Shown piece after piece: positions 17,345-25,040 of a stretch of DNA of 64,000 nt (positions are counted from its first letter, which is position 1; the number at the start of each line of letters is the position of its first letter). Origin of the DNA: Hymenobacter sp. YIM 151858-1 (GTDB lineage: Bacteria > Bacteroidota > Bacteroidia > Cytophagales > Hymenobacteraceae); NCBI RefSeq assembly GCF_025979705.1, contig NZ_CP110136.1, positions 2,666,001 through 2,730,000 of the forward strand, given 5' to 3'. Below the pieces are notes generated by a model. It was given only the letters and a program-made list of their open reading frames with translations. It was not told the DNA's origin and searched no databases. Made by a program: the position numbers and the translations under genes.

Positions 17345-18565
17345 CTGCAAAATGATGGTGAGGCCCTGCAGCCCTTCACCGCTGAGGTAATAAGTACCCT
17401 CGGGCAAATTGCCGCGGGGAATCAGCATGCGCGGCTTGTCCCACATAAAGCGCCGTACCACGCGGCCTCTTGCGTCAATCAGCTCCACTTGCCGCGGCCT
17501 GAATGGCTGCTGGCCCGTTGCTTCCAATACAATAAGCTGCTGCGCCGGCACAGGATATATCTGCAGTTCGCCTGCCAGAATATTGCTCCGCGCCGCGCTC
17601 AGCACTGTACCGGGTTGCCGCAGCAACGGCCGCAAAAACGCCCGCACCGTTTGGTACGTGGTATCGAAGTACGCGACGCTGCTCGGGCTGCTGCCGTTGT
17701 AGGGCACGTGCGGGGCGTTGCGCAAGGTGCGCAGCACGTTCGGAATACCCAGGGCATCGGCGCGGGGCTTGATGGCGCCGCTGCCGAACAGCCGCGGCGA
17801 GGCTGCGTAGTTCCAGGCTTTTCCCACCCCGTAGGGCACTACGCCATCGGCGGTGCCGTGCACGCTGCACAGGGGCACGTTGCCGGGCTCCAGCCAGCTC
17901 AGGCTACCTAGGGCGCCGCACAGGTTGACGACGCCCGCCACCCGGCTGCTGTAGCCCGGGTTGCCGCTGTTGCCCTCGAGGCCGCCCAGCTGGTTGAGGT
18001 TGATATACGACGGTACTTCGGCAGGCTTATCGAGGTAGCCGACCTGCAAAGCCATAAACCCGCCGGCCGATGAGCCGGCGGCAAAAATGTAGCCGGGGTG
18101 CACGCGGTACTGGCGCACGGTGGCGGCATCGCGCCGGAAAAACCGGATGGCGGCCCGCATGTCCTGCGTGGCGCGCAAGGCAGCCTGGCCCACGTTCAGG
18201 CTATCGAGTGGGAAGAAGCCGGTGCGGTAATCGATGCTGGCGGCTACGTAGCCCAGCTGCGCCAGGCGCGTGCAGATGGCCGCCATAAAGGCATCGTCGC
18301 GGTTGCCGGTAAGAAAAGCGCCCTCGTGCGCAAACACAATGAGCGGGCGCCGCCGCACAGTGTCGTTGGTGGGCTCGTAGAGGTCGAGGCGCAGCGTTTG
18401 GGTGGTGCCACTGAGGTTGGGCGCCGCGCCGTACTCCACGCCGCGCGTAACGGTTACCTGCTGAAAGCGGGGCTGCCAGTAGCGGCCACCGGTGGTGTCA
18501 ATCTGCGCGAAAGCAGGGCAGCAGCTCAGCAGTAGCGTAACCCAGATAAGCAGTAGCTGTTTCAT
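17342..18565 (-). CDS. Secreted alpha/beta-hydrolase (esterase/lipase-like) with T9SS sorting domain
   Basis: From ATG 18565 the protein has 407 residues. A signal peptide ends near residue 21 (CCPAFAQ). The hydrolase has the oxyanion-type AHEGAF (the HGGGF position of hormone-sensitive-lipase relatives), the nucleophile elbow GSSAGGF, and a later VHGTADGVVPYG containing the likely catalytic Asp. The last 75 residues (LQIYPVPAQQLIVLEATG... to the end) form the Pro/Leu/Gly-patterned C-terminal domain of type A T9SS cargo. It is predicted to be exported and surface-attached or released. The substrate cannot be told; short-chain esters are likely from the family. A longer in-frame start (18625) would lack a clean signal peptide. 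Confidence 0.83.
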   Translation of the reverse strand: MKQLLLIWVTLLLSCCPAFAQIDTTGGRYWQPRFQQVTVTRGVEYGAAPNLSGTTQTLRLDLYEPTNDTVRRRPLIVFAHEGAFLTGNRDDAFMAAICTRLAQLGYVAASIDYRTGFFPLDSLNVGQAALRATQDMRAAIRFFRRDAATVRQYRVHPGYIFAAGSSAGGFMALQVGYLDKPAEVPSYINLNQLGGLEGNSGNPGYSSRVAGVVNLCGALGSLSWLEPGNVPLCSVHGTADGVVPYGVGKAWNYAASPRLFGSGAIKPRADALGIPNVLRTLRNAPHVPYNGSSPSSVAYFDTTYQTVRAFLRPLLRQPGTVLSAARSNILAGELQIYPVPAQQLIVLEATGQQPFRPRQVELIDARGRVVRRFMWDKPRMLIPRGNLPEGTYYLSGEGLQGLTIILQ

Positions 18566-18634
18566 GGCAAACAACGTGAGCATTAGCGTACGGCAATAAG
18601 CAGCGTCGGTAGTATAGTACCGCATTCTTCGGCG

Positions 18635-18642
18635 TAGGTTTG
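18635..18642 (+). promoter_or_regulatory. TAnnTTTG promoter box for the LD-carboxypeptidase gene
   Basis: TAGGTTTG matches the -7 consensus and ends 19 bases before ATG 18662 in the 96-base divergent region. Confidence 0.5.
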
Positions 18643-18661
18643 CGGCTCAGCTTCACTTGCC

Positions 18662-19567
18662 ATGCCTACTACGCCTCCTGCGCTGCGCCCCCACGACCGG
18701 GTAGCCATTGTGTGCCCCGCCCGCAAAGTTTCGCGCGATGAACTCGCGGCCGCCATTGCCGTGCTCGAAAGCTGGAACCTGGAGGTAGTGCTGGGCGAAA
18801 CCGTGGCCGCTGAGCACCACCAGTTTGCCGGCTCCGACGAAGTACGCATCCGCGACTTCCAGCGCCAGCTCGACGACCCCAGCATCCGGGCTATTTTGTG
18901 CGCCCGCGGCGGCTACGGCACCCCGCGCATCATCGACCATATCGATTTTTCGCGCTTTGCCGAGCAACCCAAGTGGATTGCCGGCTTTTCCGACATCACT
19001 ACCCTCAACTGCCACCTGCTGGCCCTAGGTCACGAGAGCATCCACGGCGTGATGCCGCTGCTTTTCAACCAGCCCGGTGGCGAGCTGGCCCTCGAAAGCC
19101 TGCGCCGTGCTTTGTTTGGTGAGCCGGTGAGCTACGCTGCCCCCACGCACGCGCTTAACCGCCTAGGTACTGCCGAAGGCGAGCTGATCGGTGGCAACCT
19201 GAGTTTGCTGCAAACCCTGAGCGGCACGCCCTCCGACTGCCCCACCGCCGGCCGCATTCTGTTTTTGGAGGACATCGACGAGTACCTCTACAACGTCGAC
19301 CGCATGCTGGTGCACCTCGACCGCTCGGGCAAGCTCCGCGACTTAGCCGGCTTGGTAGTTGGCCACTTCACCAACCCGCAGGACAACGCCATTCCGTTCG
19401 GCCAAACCAGCTACGAAATCATCGACAGCTACGCCCGCAAGTACCGGTTTCCGGTGGCCTATAACTTCCCCGTAGGCCACGAGCCCGAGAACATGGCCCT
19501 GATTTGCGGCCGCCGCGCCCGGCTGGTGGTTACCGAAGACGGCACGCGGCTGGAGTACGTGCAGTAG
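18662..19567 (+). CDS. LD-carboxypeptidase (S66 family, LdcA-like)
   Basis: S66 peptidases remove the terminal D-Ala from murein tetrapeptides during cell-wall recycling. The 301-residue protein has ILCARGGYGTPRI and the nucleophile block KWIAGFSDITTLN with Ser110, followed by LFLEDIDEYLYNVDRML carrying the likely catalytic Glu and VGHEPENMALICG with the catalytic His, spaced as in LdcA. There is no signal peptide, so it is cytoplasmic, as expected for recycling. It stands alone, divergent from one hydrolase gene and convergent with another. Confidence 0.92.
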   Translation: MPTTPPALRPHDRVAIVCPARKVSRDELAAAIAVLESWNLEVVLGETVAAEHHQFAGSDEVRIRDFQRQLDDPSIRAILCARGGYGTPRIIDHIDFSRFAEQPKWIAGFSDITTLNCHLLALGHESIHGVMPLLFNQPGGELALESLRRALFGEPVSYAAPTHALNRLGTAEGELIGGNLSLLQTLSGTPSDCPTAGRILFLEDIDEYLYNVDRMLVHLDRSGKLRDLAGLVVGHFTNPQDNAIPFGQTSYEIIDSYARKYRFPVAYNFPVGHEPENMALICGRRARLVVTEDGTRLEYVQ

Positions 19568-19585
19568 CCCGGTGCCACTGCCTGG

Positions 19586-20917
19586 CTAGTGCGTACTACC
19601 TAGGGGCTGCAAAAACTGCAAAACGGTTTCGTTGAACAGGGCAGCGTCTTCGCGCGGTGCGTAGTGCGTTAGCTTAGGCAGGATAACCACCTTCGCGCCG
19701 GGTATGCTGCTGCCAATGAGGCGAGTATGCGGCTCCAGAATAATATCCTTTTCGCCGGCCAGCACCAGCGTAGGCGCCTGCACCTGGGCCAGCTGCCCGG
19801 GCTTGAGGCGCGGGTAGCGCAGCAGCAAATTGGCCAACCGATGCGCCCGCCGGAACTGCGCCCTGAAAGGGTACAACACCGTGCTCAGCAGCTGCATCTG
19901 CCGCACCTCACGCAGCATTTTGGCGTCAACGGCGGTGCGGTCGGCAAACAGGTTGCCGCCCATCATCACCAGGCTTTTAACCCGGTTTGGGTAGCGCAGG
20001 GCCATGCTCAGCCCGGTGTTGGCGCCGTCGCTCCAGCCTACAACGTGCGCGGCCGGCAGGCGCAGGGTATCAAGCAGGGCTTGCATATCATCGCCAAAAA
20101 GGTCGTAGGTGTAGCGGGCCGGCCCGTTGCCCGATTGCCCGTGGCCGCGCGTATCAACGGCAATAACCCGGTAGTGGGCCGCCAGCGCGGCAATTTGCTC
20201 GCTAAACGACACGATGGACTCGCCGTTGCCGTGCAACAACAGCAGCGGCTCGCCCTGGCCGTAGGTTTCGTAGTACAGCTTCACGCCATTGGCGGTGGCA
20301 AAGCGGCCCGCCTGCCGGTTGCGCCCGTAGGGCACTACCCCGCGCCCTTGCACCTGGTACACGTGCTGGCCGGGCGCGGTTTCGAGCACAGCGCCCGAAA
20401 AACCCTGCACCTCCCGGAACTGGTGCCAGCCGCGCGGCACGGCGTCCGGTGCTATTTCACCAGATTCCTCAAACCCCGGGTTTTTCAGCGGCACGGGCAC
20501 CCATTCGTTGGGCTTCTGCTCTATTTCCAGCGCAAAATCATCGAACCGGAAGGTGCCGTTTCGGTTGTAAACCACCACTACGCCCAAGCTGTCGGCCTTC
20601 TTGCTGATGCGGCCCGTAACCGTGTAGGTCTGCCATTCGCGGTTGCGCAAGGCCTTTTGATCGTACCTGAACACCCCGAGCAGCCGCTTGCTTTTCGCGG
20701 CGGTTGTCATGGCCAGCAGCCGAACGGTAGCGCCGCCCGATTGGGTGGTATCCAGCCACACTTGTGCCCTCAGCCGGAACGCTTTGCCCGCATAAGGCTT
20801 AGCATCGAGGCGCTGATCGAAAGAATTGGCTGTGCCAACAACCGCTTTGTTCTGGGCTTGGGCGACCCCTAGGTGCATGCAGCCCCACGCGAAACAGGCA
20901 AGTAAAAGGTGCTTCAA
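19586..20917 (-). CDS. Exported alpha/beta-hydrolase with N-terminal carbohydrate-binding-like domain
   Basis: The 443-residue protein has a signal peptide (ends near AQAQ, residue 22). Residues 25-160 form a beta-rich jelly-roll-like segment (AGKAFRLRAQVWLD, WQTYTVTGRI, RFDDFALEIEQKP), as in CBM-type domains. The hydrolase domain follows (about 185-440): YYETYGQGEPLLLLHGNGES, VDTRGHGQSG, the elbow GWSDGAN, and the His block LTHYAPRED. It probably acts in the periplasm or outside. No T9SS sorting domain is evident. The family fits esterases, haloperoxidase-like enzymes and similar hydrolases; the substrate is unknown. Confidence 0.8.
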   Translation of the reverse strand: MKHLLLACFAWGCMHLGVAQAQNKAVVGTANSFDQRLDAKPYAGKAFRLRAQVWLDTTQSGGATVRLLAMTTAAKSKRLLGVFRYDQKALRNREWQTYTVTGRISKKADSLGVVVVYNRNGTFRFDDFALEIEQKPNEWVPVPLKNPGFEESGEIAPDAVPRGWHQFREVQGFSGAVLETAPGQHVYQVQGRGVVPYGRNRQAGRFATANGVKLYYETYGQGEPLLLLHGNGESIVSFSEQIAALAAHYRVIAVDTRGHGQSGNGPARYTYDLFGDDMQALLDTLRLPAAHVVGWSDGANTGLSMALRYPNRVKSLVMMGGNLFADRTAVDAKMLREVRQMQLLSTVLYPFRAQFRRAHRLANLLLRYPRLKPGQLAQVQAPTLVLAGEKDIILEPHTRLIGSSIPGAKVVILPKLTHYAPREDAALFNETVLQFLQPLGSTH

Positions 20918-20960
20918 AACAATATTTTAGCAGGTGAATATTTATGCCAAATAACGACAA

Positions 20961-20988
20961 CGCCCCGGCAACTTACGCTGCCGGGGCG
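20961..20988. terminator. Hairpin after the M28 peptidase gene
   Basis: CGCCCCGGCA pairs perfectly with TGCCGGGGCG around an 8-base loop, 25 bases past the M28 stop when read leftward. The trailing U-run is weak, so it may be a terminator or a stabilising 3' hairpin. Confidence 0.6.
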
Positions 20989-21013
20989 GAGGTGAGGGCA
21001 ACCTGACCTAGGG

Positions 21014-22048
21014 TTACTCCTGGTACAACGTCGTCAGCACGGTTTGGCCCACGGCTTTCAGCGTGTTGCGGTCGATGATGCTCATGTTGTCCTGCGTGGT
21101 GTGGTGGTACGGCGGGAAGTACTCCTCGCCAAACGGCACATGGTCGATGATGTCAATGGTACGCACGCCGGCCTGGTTCGTGAACACGTGGTCGTCGGTG
21201 ATGCCGGGCGAGTCCTGGGCAATGAAGTAGTCGGAATAACCTAGGCGGTTGGCTACGTTCCAGACTTTGCCGATAACCTCGTTGGCGTTCTGGCGCGAAA
21301 TCTCCTCGCGCGAGAAACGGGCACCCTTCGCCCCTACCATATCGAGCAGAATGCCATACTCGGCTTTGTAGTTGGCGGGCACCTTGTTTTTGGCCCAGTA
21401 CTGCGAGCCCAGGCACCAGCTTTCGAGGCCTTGCGCGGCCAGCTTGTTTTCTTTGTTGCCTTGGGTGGAGGTGTCGTGGCCGTAGTCTTCGGCATCGAAC
21501 AGAATGATATCCACGCCTACCGTGGGCTGCAAGGAATCGGGCTGCGCAGCTAGTTGCCGAGCAATTTCCATGGCCACCGCCACGCCCGAGGCCCCGTCGT
21601 TGGCGCCGTCGAAGGGGGCATTGGGCGTTTGCTTGTCCTTATCGGCGAAGGGGCGGGTATCCCAGTGAGCAAACAGCGCCACCCGCCGCGCCGCCGTGGG
21701 GTTGAAGCGGGCAATGATGTTGCGGCTGCGCAGCATCACGCCATCGAAAGCCATGGTGGTGAAAGGCTGCTCCAGCACTTGCAGGCCCATTTTTTTGAAC
21801 TCGCTGACAATCCAGTCGCCGGCTTGGGTGTGGGCTTTGGAGTTGGGCACCCGCGGCCCGAAGCTTACCTGCTTGGCCGTGTACTGGTAGGCCGAATCGG
21901 CGCTGAATACCGGGGCCTTGCGCAGCGGCGGCTCGGCAGTGGTTTCGGTTTCGCTGGCGGCCGGCTTTTTATCGGGGCACGCCGTGAGCAGCACCGTAGC
22001 AGCAAGCAGAGCAGCAGGGCGCCACAACAGGCGCAAGGGGTTCCACAT
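21014..22048 (-). CDS. M28-family zinc peptidase / glutaminyl cyclase-like lipoprotein
   Basis: From ATG 22048 the protein has 344 residues. The N-terminus carries a lipoprotein signal with lipobox LLTAC followed by PDKKP. The catalytic core has VALFAHWDTRPFAD (zinc His and Asp), FDGANDGASGVAVAMEIAR (bridging Asp), ILFDAEDYG, and the late HTTQDNMSIID with another zinc His. This order fits both M28 aminopeptidases and bacterial glutaminyl-peptide cyclotransferases; the DGANDGASG and FDAEDYG blocks favour the cyclase-like subgroup common in Bacteroidota. It is probably outer- or inner-membrane anchored and periplasmic. The upstream region holds a palindromic repeat. Confidence 0.85.
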   Translation of the reverse strand: MWNPLRLLWRPAALLAATVLLTACPDKKPAASETETTAEPPLRKAPVFSADSAYQYTAKQVSFGPRVPNSKAHTQAGDWIVSEFKKMGLQVLEQPFTTMAFDGVMLRSRNIIARFNPTAARRVALFAHWDTRPFADKDKQTPNAPFDGANDGASGVAVAMEIARQLAAQPDSLQPTVGVDIILFDAEDYGHDTSTQGNKENKLAAQGLESWCLGSQYWAKNKVPANYKAEYGILLDMVGAKGARFSREEISRQNANEVIGKVWNVANRLGYSDYFIAQDSPGITDDHVFTNQAGVRTIDIIDHVPFGEEYFPPYHHTTQDNMSIIDRNTLKAVGQTVLTTLYQE

Positions 22049-22085
22049 CATGAGAAAGCAAAACAAATCATCAGAGGTAACAAAG

Positions 22086-22190
22086 AACGTCATGCTGAGC
22101 GTGGCCGAAGCATCTCTACCGCTTCGTCGGATAGTGGTTTCTATCCGGCGTCAGCACGCGAGATGCTTCGGCTACGCTCAGCATGACGTT
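22086..22190. repeat. REP/MITE-like palindromic repeat, copy 1
   Basis: Two 31-base arms (22086-22116 and 22160-22190) are reverse complements with one mismatch; each contains TCATGCTGAGC and CGAAGCATCTC. An inner GGATAG/CTATCC stem sits between them. A second copy of the family lies at 61942-62044. It occupies the gap between cysS and the M28 gene and may act as a transcript end or be a non-autonomous mobile palindrome. Confidence 0.85.
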
Positions 22191-22212
22191 CTAAAACTAA
22201 GCGCAAACCAAC

Positions 22213-23715
22213 TTATTCTTCGTAGGCCCAATCAACGCCGGCTTTGGTGTCCTTCACCAGAATGCCCTGCTCCTTGAGCGCGGCCCGAATGACATCGACC
22301 TTAGCGTAGTCTTTGGCGGCTTTGGCCTCCTGGTAGAACTGCAGCGTGAGACCCAACAGCTCCTCGGCGTTGGCGCGGGGCTCGTCGCGCAGGCCCAGGA
22401 TGTCCTGCACCAGCGTCCGGAACGCCTGCACGGCCTCGCCCAACGCCGCCTCGCCTACCTGCGCCAGCGTGGCCGGCTGGTTGTAGAAGCCGTTGAACTT
22501 ACGCAGCAGGTTGAACAGCGAAGCAATGCAGCGGGCCGTGTTCAGGTCGTCGTTCAGGCCTAGGTAGCAATCGGCCACCAGCTTGCGCAGCTCGGCATCG
22601 GCCGTTGAGGTGTCGGCGGCGCGCTCGGTGCCTTCGGGCAGTTGCAGCCGCTCGATCTGGCGCAGGCCGTTCATCAGCTTGCGGTAACCTTTGCGGGCCG
22701 CCTGCAGGCCTTCGTCACTGATATCAACGGTGCTGCGGTAATGCGCTTGCAGCAGGAAGAAGCGCACCACCATGGGCGAGTACGCCTGCGAAAGCAATGC
22801 GTGCTGGCCGCCAAACAGCTCCGAAATGGTGATGAAGTTGCCGAAAGACTTGCTCATCTTCTGGCCGTTCACCGTAATCATGTTGTTGTGCAGCCACACG
22901 CGGGCCTCGTCGGTGTGCGAGTGGCTGGCCTGGCTTTGCGCGATTTCGCACTCGTGGTGCGGAAACATCAAATCCAAGCCGCCGCCGTGGATATCCGACA
23001 CCTGCCCTAGGTACTTCCGGCTCATGGCCGAACACTCGAGGTGCCAGCCGGGGAAGCCTTCGCCCCACGGCGAGGACCAGCGCATGAGGTGGCGTTCGTC
23101 GGCGCGCTTCCAGAGGGCAAAATCCAGCGGCGAGCGTTTTTCGTCCTGGCCGGCGAGGTTGTCGCGCGAGCCGGAGAGCAGCTCCTCGGGCACGCGGCCC
23201 GACAGTTTGCCGTAGTTGTTGCCGGCGCTGTTGTACTTGGGCACATCGAAGTACACCGAGCCGTTGGCTTCGTAAGCAAAGCCGTTGCTGATGATTTCTT
23301 CGATCAGCTGAATCTGCTCGATGATGTGGCCCGTGGCCAGCGGCTCGATATCGGGCGGCAAGCAACCTAGGGCCTCCATGTGGCGGCGGTAGCGGTTGGC
23401 GTAGTCCTGCGCTACCTGCATGGGCTCGAGCTGCTGGGCGCGGGCCCGCTTGCTGATTTTGTCCTCGCCCTCGTCGGCGTCGCCTTCGAGGTGGCCTACG
23501 TCGGTGATGTTGCGCACGTAGCGCACGGTGTACCCCAGGTGACGCAGGTAGCGCGTCAGCACATCAAACACCACTGGGCCGCGGGCGTTGCCCACGTGCG
23601 CCTCCGAGTACACCGTGGGCCCGCACAAGTACACGCCCACAAAGGGCGAGTGCAGCGGTACAAACGGTTCTTTGCGGCGCGTGAGCGTGTTGTGGAGCGA
23701 CAGTGGGTGTTGCAT
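22213..23715 (-). CDS. cysS: Cysteinyl-tRNA synthetase
   Basis: The class I enzyme charges tRNA-Cys. From ATG 23715 it has 500 residues, the usual length. Signatures are the zinc-binding [15 protein letters not shown] containing the HIGH-like [34 protein letters not shown] with further zinc ligands, and KMSKS. The frame continues upstream to 23790, but those residues read through an inverted repeat and are not family-like. A TACCTTTG box ends 5 bases before the ATG, so the transcript may be leaderless. Confidence 0.96.
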   Translation of the reverse strand: MQHPLSLHNTLTRRKEPFVPLHSPFVGVYLCGPTVYSEAHVGNARGPVVFDVLTRYLRHLGYTVRYVRNITDVGHLEGDADEGEDKISKRARAQQLEPMQVAQDYANRYRRHMEALGCLPPDIEPLATGHIIEQIQLIEEIISNGFAYEANGSVYFDVPKYNSAGNNYGKLSGRVPEELLSGSRDNLAGQDEKRSPLDFALWKRADERHLMRWSSPWGEGFPGWHLECSAMSRKYLGQVSDIHGGGLDLMFPHHECEIAQSQASHSHTDEARVWLHNNMITVNGQKMSKSFGNFITISELFGGQHALLSQAYSPMVVRFFLLQAHYRSTVDISDEGLQAARKGYRKLMNGLRQIERLQLPEGTERAADTSTADAELRKLVADCYLGLNDDLNTARCIASLFNLLRKFNGFYNQPATLAQVGEAALGEAVQAFRTLVQDILGLRDEPRANAEELLGLTLQFYQEAKAAKDYAKVDVIRAALKEQGILVKDTKAGVDWAYEE

Positions 23716-23719
23716 GGGG

Positions 23720-23727
23720 CAAAGGTA
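23720..23727 (-). promoter_or_regulatory. TAnnTTTG promoter box for cysS
   Basis: Read leftward it is TACCTTTG, ending five bases before the cysS ATG. Either the mRNA is leaderless or transcription starts within the first codons. Confidence 0.5.
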
Positions 23728-23731
23728 GTGA

Positions 23732-23823
23732 GATGGATGCGTGGATGAGTAAATGAGTAGATGAGCGGATGGAACAGCGTTTCTGCCCATCCATTCATTT
23801 ACTCATCCACTAATCCGCTCATC
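23732..23823. repeat. Imperfect inverted repeat between cysS and the phosphatase-fold gene
   Basis: Arms containing GTGGATGAGTAAATGA and its complement TCATTTACTCATCCAC flank a short centre. The right arm overlaps the stop codon of the gene ending at 23819. It contains repeated ATGAG(T/C) units and is unlike the other palindromes in the window. Confidence 0.75.
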
Positions 23824-24970
23824 GTAATCGGTACGTGGCCTCCAGCGGAAAGTGGTCGGAGTACGGAATATCGCGGCGCACCTCGCAGCTTAGCACTTGC
23901 CATTGCGGGCTGGCAAACTGGTTATCGATGCGCACGAAAGGCAGCTTGCCGTTGTAGCTGGCGCCAAAGCCCAGGCCCGCGGTAGCCCAGGCATTTTGCA
24001 TGTTATCGGCCAGTTGGTCGTAGGTGTAGCTGTAGGGCAAGTCGTTCAGGTCGCCGCAGAGCAGCACGGGGTAGCGGCTGGCCTCGATGCGGCGCACCAG
24101 CGTATCAACCTGCACGCTGCGCTTTACCATGCCCCGCTTCAGGCGCCGCAGCAAGCTGGCGCCCTTGGCCTTTAGCCCGGCTTTGCTCGAGTAGCTATCC
24201 ACGATGTCCTGCTCGTCCATGCTCATGCTTTGCAGATGGGCGTTGAACACGCGCACGGTGTCGCCCTGGGGCAAGCGCAAATCGGCCCACATGGCATGGT
24301 TTTGCGAAAGTTTGCCGAAGCTGATAACCCCGCGCCGCACAATGGGAAAACGCGAAAAAATGGCCATGCCAAACTTGGCGCCGATGCTGTTGGTGAGCGT
24401 GGTAGAAACAAAACTCTCGCGGCCGCTGAGCTTGCCAATTTTGCGCTCGGTGTTGAACACCACACCATCGGCCGTGGGTCGGGGCTCGGTGTAAAACTCC
24501 TGCAGGCACAGCACGTCGGCCGGGTGCTCGGCCAGCCACTTAATCATGCTCTTGGAGGATTGCAGGTTGGGGTCGCGCAGCTGCGGGTACACATTAAATA
24601 TGCGCACGTTGGAGCTGAGCAGGCGCACCGTAGCCGGCGCTGCGGCATTGTTGCCAAAAGGGTGCAGGGCCACGCCGCGCATCAGGTGCGGCCAGGTAAG
24701 CACCAACACGGCCAGCGGCAGCAGGGCCACGGGCCAGCGCCGCATCAGCCAATACCCCAGCATGGCGGCGTTGAGCGCCAAAGCCCCCGGCAACGACAAG
24801 GCCACAAAAGCTGCAGGCCAAAACAACCTAGGCGGCACCTGGGTGCATCCTATGGCTACCAACAGCCACGCAATAACCAGTAAAGTGAATTTGAAAGCTA
24901 ATGAACGACGCACCGGTACCAACCAAGCTTGGAGCCGCAAACCTACAATGCAATTCGGCGCCCGCCACAT
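23819..24970 (-). CDS. Membrane-anchored endonuclease/exonuclease/phosphatase-family protein
   Basis: The 383-residue protein has about three hydrophobic segments in its first 110 residues (LLVIAWLLVAIGC, AAFVALSLPGALALNAAMLGYW, VALLPLAVLVLTW). The rest is an EEP domain: LLSSNVRIFN, the catalytic-region CLQEFYTEP (metal-binding Glu), FNAHLQSMS, LLCGDLNDLPYSYTYD (Asp and Asn) and the closing YSDHFPLEATY with the catalytic His. All key residues appear present. This topology is common in Bacteroidota, with the EEP domain probably outside the cytoplasm; substrate (nucleic acid, phospholipid head group or inositol phosphate) is unknown. The exact start is uncertain. Confidence 0.83.
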   Translation of the reverse strand: MWRAPNCIVGLRLQAWLVPVRRSLAFKFTLLVIAWLLVAIGCTQVPPRLFWPAAFVALSLPGALALNAAMLGYWLMRRWPVALLPLAVLVLTWPHLMRGVALHPFGNNAAAPATVRLLSSNVRIFNVYPQLRDPNLQSSKSMIKWLAEHPADVLCLQEFYTEPRPTADGVVFNTERKIGKLSGRESFVSTTLTNSIGAKFGMAIFSRFPIVRRGVISFGKLSQNHAMWADLRLPQGDTVRVFNAHLQSMSMDEQDIVDSYSSKAGLKAKGASLLRRLKRGMVKRSVQVDTLVRRIEASRYPVLLCGDLNDLPYSYTYDQLADNMQNAWATAGLGFGASYNGKLPFVRIDNQFASPQWQVLSCEVRRDIPYSDHFPLEATYRLR

Positions 24971-25040
24971 CTATAAGTGATATGCACAATAAGGCCGCCC
25001 GTTCGTCGTACCTTCATGTCGATATTTTAGTTGCCTCTCT

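Noticed and set aside
22086-22190. CRISPR array or tRNA fragment
   Set aside because: Only one inverted pair with no direct-repeat spacing; it is a palindrome. No tRNA-like or CRISPR structures were found anywhere in the window.
23716-23790. N-terminal extension of cysS
   Set aside because: The residues come from an inverted repeat and do not match cysteinyl-tRNA synthetases.
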